Shown here one piece after another: positions 45,650-59,577 of a stretch of 64,000 bases of DNA. Numbering within the stretch: position 1 is the stretch's first letter; every line of letters begins with the position of its first letter. The notes under the pieces are model-generated. The model ran no database searches, had not been told where the DNA came from, and saw only the letters and a list, made by a program, of their open reading frames with translations. This DNA is from Cyrtodaria siliqua (Eukaryota; Mollusca; Bivalvia; Adapedonta; Hiatellidae). The translations under genes and the position numbers were made by a program. The stretch spans positions 1 to 64,000 of the forward strand of contig JAWPHD010011265.1 in NCBI GenBank assembly GCA_037043455.1, written 5' to 3'.

Positions 45650-46522
45650 TTTTTAGCTCTACTGATCAGAGATCAGCAGAGCTTATGCCGTGGTGCGGCG
45701 TCCGTCGTCCGTCCGTCCGTCTGTCCGTCTGTCTGTCCGTAAACTTTTATTTGTAGCGACAACTCCTCTGAAACTACTGGATGGATATTCATAAAACTAG
45801 ATTTTTAAAAAATAAGTTTGTAGCGACTACTTCTTTAAAACTATAAGTGATATTGATATGGGACTTTTTCTAAAATGATCAGCATGACATGATGTTGATC
45901 CTTGTGGAAAATTATTTTGATTCGACGTTAAACATGGCTGCCAGTGGCCATCTTTGGTTACATAGAGTTATATAGTAAAAACTTGTAGCGACTACTCCTC
46001 TGAAACTACTTGACGGATGTTCATGAAACTTCCCAGGAATGTTGCTCTTGATGTCTAGTTGATCCTAGAAAAATTTCAGGTCGGCCGGAAATTTAAGATG
46101 GCCGCCACAGCTAAAAATTGATTTAAAATAAATAAGTTTGTAGCGACTACTTCTTCAAAATTATAAGAGATATTGATATGGGACTTTTTCTAAAATGATC
46201 AGTATGACATGATGTTGGTCCTTGTCGAAAATCGTTTTGATTTGACGTTAAACATGGCTACCAGCGGCCATCTTTGTTTACATAGTTATATAATGAAAAC
46301 TTGTAGCGACTACTCCTCTGAAACTAGCTGACGGATTTTCATGAAACTTCACAGGAATGTTGCTCTTAATGTCTTATTGATCCTAGCAAATTTCAGGTCG
46401 GCCGGAAATTCAAGATGGCCGCCACGGTTAAAAATAGATTTTCAAAAAACAAGTCTGTAGCAACTACTTCCTGAAATCAAAATCAATCAGTAGAGCTTCA
46501 AGGTCATTGACCTCTTGTTTCT
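45650..46522 (+). repeat. Tandem-core element of the 320-bp family
   Basis: Complete head hairpin AGCTCTACTGATC-aga-GATCAGCAGAGCTT and CCGTCGTCCGTCCGTCTGTC run, about two and a half dimer units, tail 'aaggtcattgacctcttgtt'. Confidence 0.9.
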
Positions 46523-47420
46523 TTTCTTTTTGTGTCGACACTTAAGGATCTCTTTGTCATCCGCCGTCGTCTGTCATACCTTAACCTGCAACTTAACCTT
46601 GGCCATAACTTGAAAAGTATTCTCAAGGAATGCCGTTAAACATGTCCAATAACTCTTGACTTTTATTTTTTATAAAACTTTAACCTGCAACCTAACCAAG
46701 CTCATAACTGGCCATAACTTAAAAAGTGTTTGACCTATGTTCATGAAACTACACACACACATTCATCTTACCTCAAGGAGACTTGTTACCCATGACCAAT
46801 AACTCAAACTTTCATTTTGGCAAAGTTATGCCCCTTTTCATAAACTTTAACCTGCAACCTTACCTAGCTCATAACTGACCGTAACTTGAAAAGTATTTGA
46901 CCTATGTTCATGAAAATTCACACACATCATCTTACCCGAAGACATATTGTTGCACATGTCCAATAACTCTGACTTTCATTTTGGCAGAGTTATACCCCTT
47001 TTCATAAAACTTTAACCTGCAACCTAACCCGACTCATAACTTGGCAAAATGTTGGGCTATGGTCATAAAATTTTATACAGTTCTTTTTTATCAATTATTC
47101 AGTGCCATTGACATGTGCAATAACTCTGACTTTCATTTTGGCTGAGTTATAGCCCTTTTTGTAAAACTTTAACCTGCAAACTAACCTAGCTCATGACTTG
47201 GTAAAACATTAACCTATAGTCATAACATTTTGTACAGATCCTCCTTATCAATTATCCAATGCAGAGTTATGCCCCTTCTCATAATCTACAACAATTAAAA
47301 AAAAATCTGCACCATAATTCATGAAGGATTGCACCCTATGTCTTCACACTTTATAGTTTGATTATAGATGAAATAAGCACACGACAGGCCACACAAGTGT
47401 TCCATAGAACACACTTCTAG
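46523..47420 (+). repeat. Tandem-core element, ~125-150-bp units
   Basis: Head 'tgtgtcgacacttaaggatc' and 'ccgccgtcgtctgtca', then units with 'aactttaacctgcaacctaa', 'ctcataactggccataactt', 'tgacctatgttcatgaaa', 'aataactctgactttcattt'. Related heads and phrases occur at 35280-35520. Confidence 0.82.
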
Positions 47421-47469
47421 TTGTTGTTTTTTTTACTATTTTCCCTGCCTCCCAAGTATGTATTAAATT

Positions 47470-48330
47470 GTATGTTGTGTTATTGTGGGGTTGGGGGTGT
47501 GAGGAGGGGAGGTGGAGGGGTTGGATAATGGAATGGTGAAATGAAAGAAGGAGCAGGCGGGAGTGATGGTGGGCGATCTGAGAGAAAATTGGTTTGTGAC
47601 GAGGGCAATAGACAGGGTCATGAAAGCAGAAAACGAGAATCATTTTTAAACCTCTGCAAACTCCCGATTGTGAGGAAATGTGGGCCATTCACCAAAAATT
47701 ACTTTGATAGGAGAATAATAATACGCTGTGACAGTCTTAATCCTCTATTGCCAGGAATCGACACATGATGGTGTCCGGTCTTAATCTTATATATATATAT
47801 ACATATCTTAATCATCTATATATATGACAGAGAGTGTCCAGGGATCTGAGGGATAGAAGGAACAGGTGGACAATGGTAGGTGAAAGAAGAGCAGGTGAGC
47901 AGTGATGGAGGGGGATTTGGGAGAAAATGGGTTAGCAGCAAGGGGTGGACAGTGGGTTTTAAAAGAAGGAGCAGGTAGTCAATGATTGAGCCGGTGTTTA
48001 GATATGGGAGAAAGTAGGTGAGGGATGGGGTGGACAGTGGGAACTGAGAATCTGAGGTTAAGAGAAAATGGGCAGTGGTTAAGGAGGTGTTTGAATCTGA
48101 AAGGATGTGGGCGATGAGGACGTGGTGGACTGCAGTGGAATCTAAGACGAGGAGCAGATGGGTAGTGATGGAGAGGGTGCTGGAATCTGAGAGAAGGGAA
48201 GTGGGTAGTGAGGGCAAAATAGGATTGAGGGAAGAAGAATGGTGGTGGACTGTGAAAAAAGAATTTGGAAGAAGAAGACAATGGCACCACTGTCGACTTT
48301 AAGGTGGTGTTGAAGAGAGGATGAGACAAA
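47470..48330. repeat. Purine-rich minisatellite, ~78-bp period
   Basis: GA/GT-rich strand with 'gagcaggtgagcagtgatgg' (47889) echoed at 47967 and 'ggggtggacagtggg' at 47944 and 48023, so a period near 78 bp. The period is a multiple of 3, which explains the long overlapping open frames on both strands. (TA)n at 47790-47824. Confidence 0.75.
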
Positions 48331-48554
48331 AGACAGTTTCAGGTAAGAAATATTTTCATAAAAAGTAACTTAAAAATATCTTCTCTTTCAATTATGATAC
48401 TCTATGATAACTTCCTTAAGAGTAATTAATCTGTTCTAAATACCCCCACAAGCTTATATTGAATATTGACTTGCTGTCTGATTTATGTTATCTTTAAATA
48501 GGAAGTAGGAAGTATGAACAAAATAAAATCATCATGTATGTTTCTATTGTACAG

Positions 48555-48608
48555 GACCAGTATTACCTGCTCCAACTTCGGTCACAACCTTTGAGCCACA
48601 CCATGATT
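48555..48608 (+). CDS. Candidate short coding exon, unknown gene
   Basis: Between acceptor tattgtacAG and donor GTAAGC there are 54 nt that are open in phase 0 (DQYYLLQLRSQPLSHTMI). The sequence is not part of any repeat seen here. I do not recognise the protein; a chance open stretch or a non-coding RNA exon is equally possible. Confidence 0.3.
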
Positions 48609-48764
48609 GTAAGCTGTATATTTTATCACTTGATCATCCACCATGTTCCTGATCATTTCAACCATGTTCCTGGTTGTACTTAATTACTATGGATCATTAC
48701 CTACACATGAAGGTGAATTCCAGTCAGTGATTGACTACCTTGACTACTCTTTTATTTCTCAAAC

Positions 48765-51700
48765 AATAACTGTCATACAGCTTCCAGACTTTGACTATCA
48801 TACAGCTTCCAAACAATAACTATCATACAGCTTCCAAACAATAACTGTCATACAGCTTCCAGACTTTAACTATCATACAGCTTCCAGACTTTGACTATCA
48901 TACAGCTTCCAAACAATAACTATCATACAGCTTCCAGACTTTGACTATCATACAGCTTCCAAACAATAACTATCATACAGCTTCCAGACTTTGACTATCA
49001 TACAGCTTCCAAACAAAAACTATCATACAGCTTCCAAACAATAACTGTCATACAGCTTTCAAACAATAACTGTCATACAGCTTCCAAACAATAACTGTCA
49101 TACAGCTTTCAAACAATAACTGTCATACAGCTTCCAAACAATAACTGTCGTACAGCTTCCAGACTAACTATCATACAGCTTCCAAACAATAAATGTCATA
49201 CAGCTTCCAAACAATAACTGTCATACAGCTTCCAAACAATAGCTGTCATACAGCTTCCAGACTTTAACTATCATACAGCTTCCAGACTTTGACTATCATA
49301 CAGCTTCCAAACAATAACTATCATACAGCTTCCAGACTTTGACTATCATACAGCTTCCAAACAAAAACTATCATACAGCTTCCAAACAATAACTGTCATA
49401 CAGCTTTCAAACAATAACTGTCATACAGCTTCCAAACAATAACTGTCATACAGCTTTCAAACAATAACTGTCATACAGCTTCCAAACAATAACTGTCATG
49501 CAGCTTCCAGACTAACTATCATACAGCTTCCAAACAATAACTATCATACAGCTTCCAAACAATAACTATCATACAGCTTCCAGACTTTGACTATCATACA
49601 GCTTCCAAACAATAACTATCATACAGCTTCCAGACTTTGACTATCATACAGCTTCCAAACAATAACTATCATACAGCTTCCAGACTTTGACTATCATACA
49701 GCTTCCAAACAAAAACTATCATACAGCTTCCAAACAATAACTGTCATACAGCTTTCAAACAATAACTGTCATACAGCTTCCAAACAATAACTGTCATACA
49801 GCTTTCAAACAATAACTGTCATACAGCTTCCAAACAATAACTGTCGTACAGCTTCCAGACTAACTATCATACAGCTTCCAAACAATAACTATCATACAGC
49901 TTCCAAACAATAACTGTCATACAGCTTCCAGACTTTAACTATCATACAGCTTCCAGACTTTGACTATCATACAGCTTCCAAACAATAACTATCATACAGC
50001 TTCCAGACTTTGACTATCATACAGCTTCCAATCTGTAACTATCATACAGCTTCCAGACTTTGACTATCATACAGCTTCCAAACAAAAACTATCATACAGC
50101 TTCCAAACAATAACCGTCATACAGCTTTCAAACAATAACTATCATACAGCTTCCAAACAATAACTGCCATACAGCTTTCAAACAATAACTGTCATACAGC
50201 TTCCAAACAATAACTGTCGTACAGCTTCCAGACTAACTATCATACAGCTTCCAAACAATAAATGTCATACAGCTTCCAAACAATAACTGTCATACAGCTT
50301 CCAAACAATAACTGTCGTACAGTTTCCAGACTTTAACTAGCATACCGTTTCTAAACAATAACTGTCAAACAGCTTCCAAACAATAACTATGATACAGCTT
50401 CCAAACAATAACTGTCGTACAGCTTCCAGACTAACTATCATACAGCTTCCAAACAATAACTGTCATACAGCTTCCAAACAATAACTGTCATACAGCTTCC
50501 AAACAATAACTGTCGTACAGCTTCCAGACTTTAACTATCATACAGCTTCCAAACAATGGCTATCATACAGCTTCCAAACAATAACTGTCATATAGCTTCC
50601 AAACAATAACTGTCATACAGCTTCCAAACAATAACTGTCATACAGCTTCCAAACAATAACTGTCATACAGCTTCCAAACAATAACTGTCATACAGCTTCC
50701 AAACAATAACTGTCATACAGCTTCCAAACAATAACTGTCATATAGCTTCCAAACAATAACTGTCATACAGCTTCCAAACAATAACTGTCATACAGCTTCC
50801 AAACAATAACTGTCGTACAGCTTCCAAACATTAACTATCATACAGCTTCCAGACTTTAACTAGCATACAGCTTCCAAACAATAACTGTCGTACAGCTTCC
50901 AAACAATAACTCATACAGCTTCCAAACAATAACTATCAAACAGCTTCCAAACCTTCTCTGTCGTACAGCTTCCAAACTTTAACTATCATAAAGCTGCCAA
51001 AATTTAACTATCATACAGCTTTCAAACAATAACTATCATACAGCTTCCAAACCTTCACTGTCTTGCAGCTTCCAAACTTTAACTATCATAAAGCTGCCAA
51101 AATTTAACTATTATACAGCTTCCAAACAATAACTATCATACAGCTACCAAACTTTAACTATCATACAGCTTCCAAACTTTAACTATCATAAAGCTGCCAA
51201 AATTTAACTATCATACAGCTTCCAAACAATAACTATCATACAGCTTCCAAAATTTAACTATCATACAGCTTCCAAACTTTAACTATCATACAGCTTCCAT
51301 TAAACTATCATACAGCTTCCAAACAATAACTGCCATACAGCTTCCAAACAATAACTATCATACAGCTTCCAAACAATAACTATCATACACCTTTTAAACA
51401 ATAACTGTCATACAGCTTCTAAACAATAACTATCATACAGCTTCCAATATTTAACTACCATACAGCTTCCAAACAATAACTATCATACAGCTTCCAAACT
51501 TTAACTATCATACAGCTTCCAAACTTTAACTATCATACAGCTTCCAAACAATAACTGCCATACAGCTTCCAAACTCTTACTATCATACAGCTTCCAAACT
51601 TTAACTATCATACAGCTTCCAAACTATAACTGCCATACAGCTTCCAAACAATAACTATCATACATCTTCCAAACAATAACTATCATGCAGCTTCCAAACT

Positions 51701-52320
51701 TTAACAATCCTACAGCTTCCAAACTTTACATATCGTACAGCTTCCAAACTTTAACTATCATACAGCTTCCAAACAATAACTATCATACAGCTTCCAAACT
51801 TTAACTATCATACAGCTTCCAAACTTTACCTATCATACAGCTACCAAACTGTAACTATCATACAGCTTCCAAACAATAACTATCATACAGCTTCCAATCT
51901 GTAACTATCATACAGCTTCCAAACAATAACTATCATACAGCTTCCGAACAATAACTGTTATGCAGCTTCCAAACAATAACTATCATACAGCTTCCAAACT
52001 ATAACTATCACACAACTTCCAAACCTTCACTGTCGAACAGCTTCCAAACTTTAACTATCATACAGTCTTCAAATCTTCACTGTCGTACAGCTTCCAAACT
52101 TTAACTGTCATACAGCTTCCAAACTTTAACTATCATACAGCTTCCAGACTTTAACTATTATACAGCTTCAAAACAATAACTATCATACAGCTTCCAAACT
52201 GTAACTATCATACAGCTTCCAAACAATAACTATCATACAGCTTTCAAACATAACTATCATACAGCTTCCAAATTTTAACTATCATACAGCTTCCAAACCT
52301 TCACTGTCGTACAGCTTTGG
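48765..52320 (+). repeat. 25-bp minisatellite, about 140 copies
   Basis: Unit 'aactatcatacagcttccaaacaat' with variants (gactttgactatc, tgtcata, tttcaaac). A higher-order block is visible in the first half: the 'aaacaaaaac' variant recurs at about 49011, 49359, 49708 and 50080, and the short 'cagactaactatc' variant keeps step. The second half is more diverged and lacks it. Confidence 0.93.
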
Positions 52321-52325
52321 AACTT

Positions 52326-52466
52326 TAAAGGCGACCTCCATGGCCAAGTGGTTTGAGTTTCTGACTTGAATTCACATGTCCCTCAATTGAAATCACATGC
52401 CCCTCACGGCTGTGGGTTCGAGGCCTCAAAGGACCAGGAATCTTTATGTGAGGACGCGCATGAAAA
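52326..52466 (+). repeat. tRNA-derived SINE remnant
   Basis: GCGACCTCCATGGCCAAGTGG at 52331 carries an A-box-like TGGCCAAGTGG and GGTTCGAGGCC at 52415 a B box. The spacing is longer than in a tRNA. 'tgaaaattgccc' follows, then microsatellites. Confidence 0.65.
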
Positions 52467-52469
52467 TTG

Positions 52470-52593
52470 CCCATCTCTCTCTCTCTCTCTCTCTCACTCA
52501 CTCACTCACTCACTCACTCACTCACTCACTCACTCACTCACTCACTCACTCACTCACTCACTCACTCACTCACTCACTCACTCACTCACTCAC

Positions 52594-52626
<33 letters not shown>
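52470..52626 (+). repeat. Microsatellites (TC)n, (ACTC)n, (AATC)n
   Basis: (TC)n then about 26 copies of ACTC then about 8 copies of AATC. All open frames over it (SLTH-type repeats) are artefacts. Confidence 0.97.
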
Positions 52627-52639
52627 TTCAATTAGTACC

Positions 52640-53515
52640 ATTTAAAGTATAGTGTGAACAGCTTTGACCTTCAAGTTTATTAGTTTGGCATGACTCTCTC
52701 TCTCTCTCTTATTGCTTTGATTTGTCAATCATCTGTTATCATCTGGAGCTTCAACTAACTGCATGTCAAGTGGTTTTCAAACAGTGTTTGAGGCACACTT
52801 TAATCTCCTGGAGTAGTGTTGGCGCCTCAGTAGTCTTATAGACAATCCCAAACCTCCTCAAGTGTTAATGTTCTGTGATGCAAGGCATCTCTGTGGTTAC
52901 ATATTATAATAAGCTTATATAAACTGTCTTGTTAATAGATAGTTGAGAGATTTCCTTGGAAATTACCTAACCTGATAAACAAGATAAATGTGCAGACTAT
53001 GTTAAATGGAATATCTATTAGAACTCCAGGTTAATGCAACACTACCCTGGTGCAGGAACATACCAGTCTTAAAGTCCCTATTCCGCTATCAACAGGCACA
53101 GTTTACAACAGATGTACACCGTTTCTAAATCTACTTATGATGAGGTACAATATAAATGACTTTAACCAGCCGAGCCAAACACCAAAACTGGAGCGTTGAA
53201 TTAAGAGTTACCAACTCATAATTGATTTTACACGTATTCAGTCGCGGTTATTTTAAGAACCCGTGAACAAACTGATACTTTAATTGGCATATATGCATTA
53301 TTATATGACCTGAACATCTAGATAGAATTTTGATAAGCGGTTTTGTAGTGGAATTTTGCCGTCATTTGGCGTGTTAGTTTCTTTAAACAGGAGGTCAGGG
53401 AGCTTATTCCTCCAGCACTTTCTATAGACCATTGTAGGAACCAATCCAGTTATAACAGTCCCTGTGATGTCTGTCATGTCAAAGGTCACTGTCGGATGAA
53501 GGTAATTAACATGTT
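52640..53515. other. Unassigned intergenic stretch
   Basis: Short (TC)n at 52695-52709. Nothing else recognised. Confidence 0.6.
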
Positions 53516-53705
53516 GCCAGTTGTCGATCATTTATCCATTCAACCAATCAAACCAACACTATACCTCCGACAAACAATAGCATTTGCAAGAGTATAATAA
53601 AGCACGTGCAACTGTATTATAATGTAACCTATTAAAAATTGTCAGTATACTCCGACATCAACAACAGGGCGGTGATATCTACGTACTGGCGTCATGTTAA
53701 TTATG
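53515..53705. repeat. Dispersed repeat, second copy of 36590-36760
   Basis: Same ordered blocks as the first copy, with an extra ~25-bp insertion near 53590. Confidence 0.8.
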
Positions 53706-53917
53706 CTAAAGACCAAAACTCACAAGTTAGAGAAACAAAATTGGATATGTAGACTTTAAACTATTAAATTCATTATTTTATCCTGATGAATCTATTTAAA
53801 TACTTAACACCACTCTCCCATATTTCGAATTTAATAAAAACCTGTACAGAATAACGCAATATCCCACAGGCAACCATTATGATAGAATAGAAGAATATAG
53901 ACAAAAAGAGATAGTGT

Positions 53918-54190
53918 TATAGTATATTTGCATATAGTAAAGGGAAGGCCAGAATCATAATACACACTCGTTTTACCTGATTTTTTTTTTATGATTTTTT
54001 ACTATGAAGATTTCTTGGTCAAGCATATTTAGGTAAACCAGTGTTGCAGAAACGATAAACGAATACTATATATCTGACCTGAAATTCATACAAGACAAAG
54101 TAAAAAGGTGTAAAAAAAAATCTTGAAAAATGAGTGATTATGATTCAGGCCTTCCCTTTACTGCACACATATACTTTAATATACTATCTC
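53918..54190. mobile_element. ~270-bp MITE with long inverted ends
   Basis: Left 'agtaaagggaaggccagaat' + 'cataat' and right 'gattcaggccttccctttact' are inverted repeats; outer parts 'atagtatatttgcatat' and 'atatactttaatatactat' also pair imperfectly. AT-rich centre, no coding sequence. Confidence 0.8.
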
Positions 54191-54826
54191 TTCTTCTCTC
54201 TATCCTTCTGTTCTATCATAATGACGCCTCTGCAATAGCCACAATAAGTCATCAATACAAAGATTGTTACGATCTGTATACATGTGCTGGTATGTAAATT
54301 CCGGACACACTGTCCGTTTATTATCACACTGACTGCTACCATCCTGGTTATTTCATTTATTTTTTTAAATGCCATCCTATAAGCTACATGTATTCCATTC
54401 GCACCAGAATTGCAATTAATACAAGGGTGCTGGGTGGTGCTGGCTGGCAGCAGGTTCAAATATGTTACTGCTATTTTGGACAGAGCTGAGTTAAATTAAT
54501 GGATTATACATGTAAATTAAGCATGTGTTTTGTTTACCAGGGGTTTGATGGAAGGTTACGCACTGTCGGATTTCTGTTTTGAATTTATATCAATGAAGGT
54601 GTGCATGAATTATGTTGTTATTTTGTTTTTAAAAATAAGTTTAAAATAACAGCAATGTTTTGGCAAGTAGTAACGCAGTATTACTATATTCACTATCGTC
54701 TGTTTTACAGAAGTTTCATGTGAAATTACAGGATCGTGTGCTGTGTAAGAAGGAAAAAAATATGTGACATTGAAATGGCTATAATCAGGTAATAAAAACG
54801 ATTTGTTTAAAATTCTCGGTCAGTTG

Positions 54827-54861
<35 letters not shown>

Positions 54862-55017
54862 AATGCTGCTGCTATTACTGATGATGATGACGATTAAATT
54901 TTGATGACAACTGGTCAATACATTATGATAATGATGATCTATAAATCAACTATAATGATGGTTAATTCATGATTATAATGATGATGATGATGATGATGAT
55001 TTCAGATGAAATTAGCA
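54190..55017. other. Unassigned stretch with CTG and GAT triplet runs
   Basis: (CTG)n of about 9 at 54827-54858, more GCTGCT at 54865, and (GAT)n around 54978-55001. No gene recognised. Confidence 0.7.
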
Positions 55018-58003
55018 AACATATCGAGGGTTTAACGCGAAACTATTGTAACTCACTTTTAGAAAATTTTACAGGAGAAGCAAAAAACATCTTATTTTCA
55101 TCATAAATGCATTTAAGAACTTTATTCCCTGGCATGTAATAAAGAAATGGTATCCATTTATGATCTGAGAAGAAAAGAAATAATTCATGTAATTCTGTAC
55201 GAGATATTTAAGAAATATTGACTTACAATAGTTTCGCGCTAAATATTTGAAGATATAGATGAAAATGTTCAGGGCGAAACTATTGTAACTAACATTTTTT
55301 AGCAGTTATTGATACATTTTTTCAGATTTTTTTTTAAAAACTACATACTTCAATGAAAATTATTGGACAGTATAGCTTTAGGCAGTAAGTTTGTATGTTA
55401 AGGCTCATTTTGGACAAACCTGAGAATGGTATGCAACCCAAAATCTTTAGTTCTTGTTATCTTTATTTTAGTTTAGTTTCACAATTGAAGCATACAACAG
55501 TTATCATTATCTTCCTTTTACATAGTTATTATTAAATCTTTTCCCTCTTTATCAAGTTATATGAGAACTAATTTGACTTTATAATTTTTTTATGCGATTT
55601 TTTATGCGAAACTATTGTAAGTCAATATTATTTTAAATAACTGATTTTTAAACAAACGATACATTGAAATATGCTGTAGATAATACTTGTTATAGACAAT
55701 ACTTCTATAAAGATCATTTAATGTAGTTAAGTCACACAATTCAGACAAGACAAAGATAAGAACACTTATATGGAGTGCAATATCTTATAATTTCTTTCTA
55801 AAGCTAAAAAGTGTTTGTAAAAATAGCTTATGGCAAGTGGCTATTTTAACAAACACGTTTTTTTGTGGCGATTAGCTTATTGTAGGGACAATGGATTTTA
55901 CTGAATAGGTGAAACTATAGCTTCTTGCACAACTGTGTCTCCTCTTTCGGTTTAGGAGGTGAGGGGTGTGTGTTGTTTGTATAGGGGTGGGGTAGGGGTG
56001 TTGGAAGTAAAAACTTTAAGAATTGGACCACATGAGCCTTCCAGTATTATTAAACTTGACTGAATAATCCCATATAAAATAGTGTCTTAGTTGAAACTGC
56101 ACAGTTCTGTATATATTATAATTGTGTTAGTTTAAATTGCAAAATTACTTTAACCTGTCCTGGATAGAACCATTCACTTGAAGAGGCATACGGCAATCTT
56201 CATGTATTTAAAAATCATGGCGTTGGGTTAGTTTTTCCAAATATCTTGCATGTTTTAAATAATTCTTTATAATTAATTCAAAGCAATTGCTTTTACATAT
56301 TATTAATTGTTGATTATATTACACCAACACTATATTTAAAACCTATGACAGAAGAAAGAAGTAGAATTTGAAATTATATTTCCTTTGATATAAGTATATG
56401 CAAGCAGGTTTAAAGTTACACTTTCATGGATTCATAATTTAAACTTTGATGAATACTTCAAGATTGCTATTGATCCCTTTAATGCAAAGTAGTTGGTAAA
56501 ATATGTACCTTCCTACATACCTACCCACTTATGAAATCTTGGGCAGGGAAACTGCAAACTGTTTATTAAGGATGGCCTAAAGAGTTTATACCAGCCCTGA
56601 CCTTAGATATTACAAGTATTACTTACTGCTTTATATAATAGATGGAACTATCCTGGCGAAAAAGATTATAAAGTTGTTTTTCATACTTATGTTGTTCTAA
56701 GTCATTTTCGGCTCCAATTTTAATATTTTAGGCTATTTCTATTGGCCATGAATCACCTGAACTTGGATACTAAGAACAATCAACATTCGCAAAGCAATGG
56801 GAAAACTTTCTCACCTTATTAATACTAGTAAATAATTTATAAGGTAATTATGAAATAATTAATTACTAATCATTTAAAAATCCTTAAACACATGAGGGTA
56901 AGTAATATTAATAAAACAGTGTTGTTTTTCATTGAACTTAGAGAAGTAACTAAAACTTCTTCTCAATTCCCACAAATTCAAACTCAACAATCATTGTTTG
57001 AGAGAGTGATGTGTAAAACTTGCTTAAATATTTTAACATTAAATTGTGTCGCGAAAAATTTCAAAAATCATTAATTTTACCTAATTAGACCCCGGAAAAC
57101 AGATATTTACTCCTGGAAATCACAAATACATGTAAATCAAAATCAGTAAATAAACCGCACTAAAAGTTTAAAATATTAATCTGTTTCATGACTTTCGTAC
57201 ATCCTATCAATACTTTACACAGAAAAAGATACCTGCACAAGATGCAATGTTTAAAATTTGTTTAACAATATATATTTTTACCAGATAAACAACACAAAAT
57301 ACAACAGTTCATTAACTTCATATCAGCATGATCAGTTTGCAAAGCTTGGCAAAAAAAGGGGCTTGGCAATAATTATTAATTCTTCTGTGGAACCACTGAT
57401 AGTGGAGGCTAAAATGAATAAAAACCAACCTTACATACTTTCATTACCGCGTTTTTAATACAAATAACCTTTAATGTTCTAAGAATGGTATGCAATAAAA
57501 CTCCTTAAAGTTTTTCAATCTTTAATTTAACTTATATTTTACATAAGAAACATAGAGCAGTTATTATTACCTTCATTTGGAATAATTATTATGTAAATAT
57601 TGTAAAGTTTAATGAAAATCAAATTTGACTTACAATAGTTTCGCGCCAAATTATTTTTGAAAGCAAAACTAATGTAAATTATTATAATCTTAAATAAATT
57701 TGCAAGAAACAACATGATTTTGTTGACTATAAACAATCCCTTATATGAAGATTTAATCAAAAACAAATGCAAAACTGTTTTAAATGATTTAAAGCTGAGT
57801 TACAATAGTTTCGCTTTAAAAAAAAGAAGCTGCATGAGATACAATAATATGACACATGTTATTTTTCTCCACCAAATTTTAGAATCTTGTTCTAATATTT
57901 TGTGACATTATAAAGGGTCAGTATCTGATAAGGATTATGTAAAAAAGTCATTTTCAGAAAAAAAGTGAGTTACAATAGTTTCGCGTTAAGCCCTCGATAT
58001 GTT
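55018..58003. mobile_element. 3-kb TIR element with iterated subterminal motif
   Basis: Ends AACATATCGAGGG and CCCTCGATATGTT are perfect 13-bp inverted repeats, and similarity continues for about 50 bp (TTAACGCGAAACTATTGTAA on both). The motif GCGAAACTATTGTAA(C/G)T lies at 55037, 55274, 55606 in + orientation and at 55219, 57626, 57797, 57967 in - orientation, plus a degenerate copy at 57662. The 2-kb centre is AT-rich and motif-free. No transposase, so non-autonomous. No clear target duplication. Confidence 0.8.
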
Positions 58004-58020
58004 GAAAGAACACCAAACTC

Positions 58021-59312
58021 GTTTTTAGCTCTACTGATCAGAGATCAGCAGAGCTTATGCCGTTGTGCGGCGTCCGTCGTCCGTCCGTCTGTCCGTCCGT
58101 CCGTCTGTCCGTCCGTTAACTTTTTTTTTGTAGCGACTACACCTCTGAAACTACTGAATAGATTTTCATGAAACTTTACAGAAATGTTGCCCATGAAGTC
58201 TAGTTGATCCTAGCAAAAATTCATGTAGATGTGAAATCCAAGATGGCCGCCAAATCTAAAAATAGGTTTTTAAAAAACAAATTTGTAGCGACTACTTCTT
58301 GAAAGCTCTAAGGGATATTGCTATGGGACTTTTTCTAAAATGATCAGCATTGCATGATGTTGGTCCTTGTCGAAAATCGTTTTGATTCGACGTTAAACAT
58401 GGCTGCCAGCGGCCATCTTTGTTTACATAGAGTTATATAATGAAAACTTGTAGCGACTACTCCTCTGAAACTACTTGACGGATTTTCATGAAACTTCACA
58501 GGAATGTTGCTCTTGATGTCTAATTGATCCTAGCAAAATTTCAGGTCGGCCGGAAATTCAAGATGGCCGCCACGGCTAAAAATAGATTTTCAAAATACAA
58601 GTTTGTAGCGACTACTTCTTGAAAACTATAAGAGATATTGATATGGGACTTTTTCTAAAATTATCAGCATGACATGATGGTTATCCGAGTCGAACATTAT
58701 TTTGATTCGACGTTAAACATGGCTGCCAGTGGCCATGTATGTTTACATAAGAGTTATATAATGATAACTTGTAGCGACTACTCATCTGAAACTACTTGAC
58801 GGATTTTCATGAAACTTCACACGAATGTTGCTCTTGATGTCTAATTGATCTTAGCAAAATTTCAGGTCGGCCGGAAATTCAAGATGGCCGCCATGGCTAA
58901 AAATAGATTTTTAAAAAATAAGTTTGTAGCGACTACTTCTTGAAAACTATAAGAGATATTGATATGGGACTTTTTCTAAAATGATCAGCATGACATGATG
59001 GTTATCCGAGTCGAACATTATTTTGATTCAATGTTAAACATGGCTGTCAGTGGCCATCTTTGTTTACATAGAGTTATATAATGAAAACTTGTAGCGACTA
59101 CTCCTCTGAAACTACTTGACGGATTTTCATGAAACTTCACAGGAATGTTGCTCTTGATGTCTAATTGATCCTAGCAAAATTTCAGGTTGGCCGGAAATTC
59201 AAGATGGCCACCACGGCTAAAAATAGATTTTCAAAAAACCAGTTTGTAGCGACTACTTCCTGAAATCAAAATCAATCAGTAGAGCTTCAAGGTCATTGAC
59301 CTCTTGTTTTAA
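58021..59312 (+). repeat. Tandem-core element of the 320-bp family
   Basis: Head hairpin, CCGTCGTCCGTCCGTCTGTC run, about three and a half dimer units, tail 'aaggtcattgacctcttgtt'. Begins 18 bp after the right end of the 55018-58003 element. Confidence 0.9.
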
Positions 59313-59577
59313 TCTTCATTTTTCAATATATATAAAAGTCGCAAAACTTGTTTAGTCAAGTCATTAATGTTGACTTGCTCAGTTTGAAATTTATCTTATA
59401 GATACTTAAAAACCTGTTAGTGACAAAAGTTTTACAATGGATTATGTATTCAGTGTTTAGATAATGATGTCCGAGGTTTATTATTTTATTGTCTTTCTGT
59501 CATTGTTCACAATGTTGTAAAACAAATTCTTCATCACTAAATTCAAGAAGGATGTTAAGTCGCAGTGTTTGTTTCAG

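Noticed and set aside
47816..48329. Overlapping minus-strand frames of 116-133 codons
   Set aside because: A ~78-bp purine-rich minisatellite keeps frames open on both strands; low-complexity S/T/L/H composition.
52366..52652. Open frames with SLTH and NQSI repeats
   Set aside because: Pure (ACTC)n/(AATC)n microsatellite.
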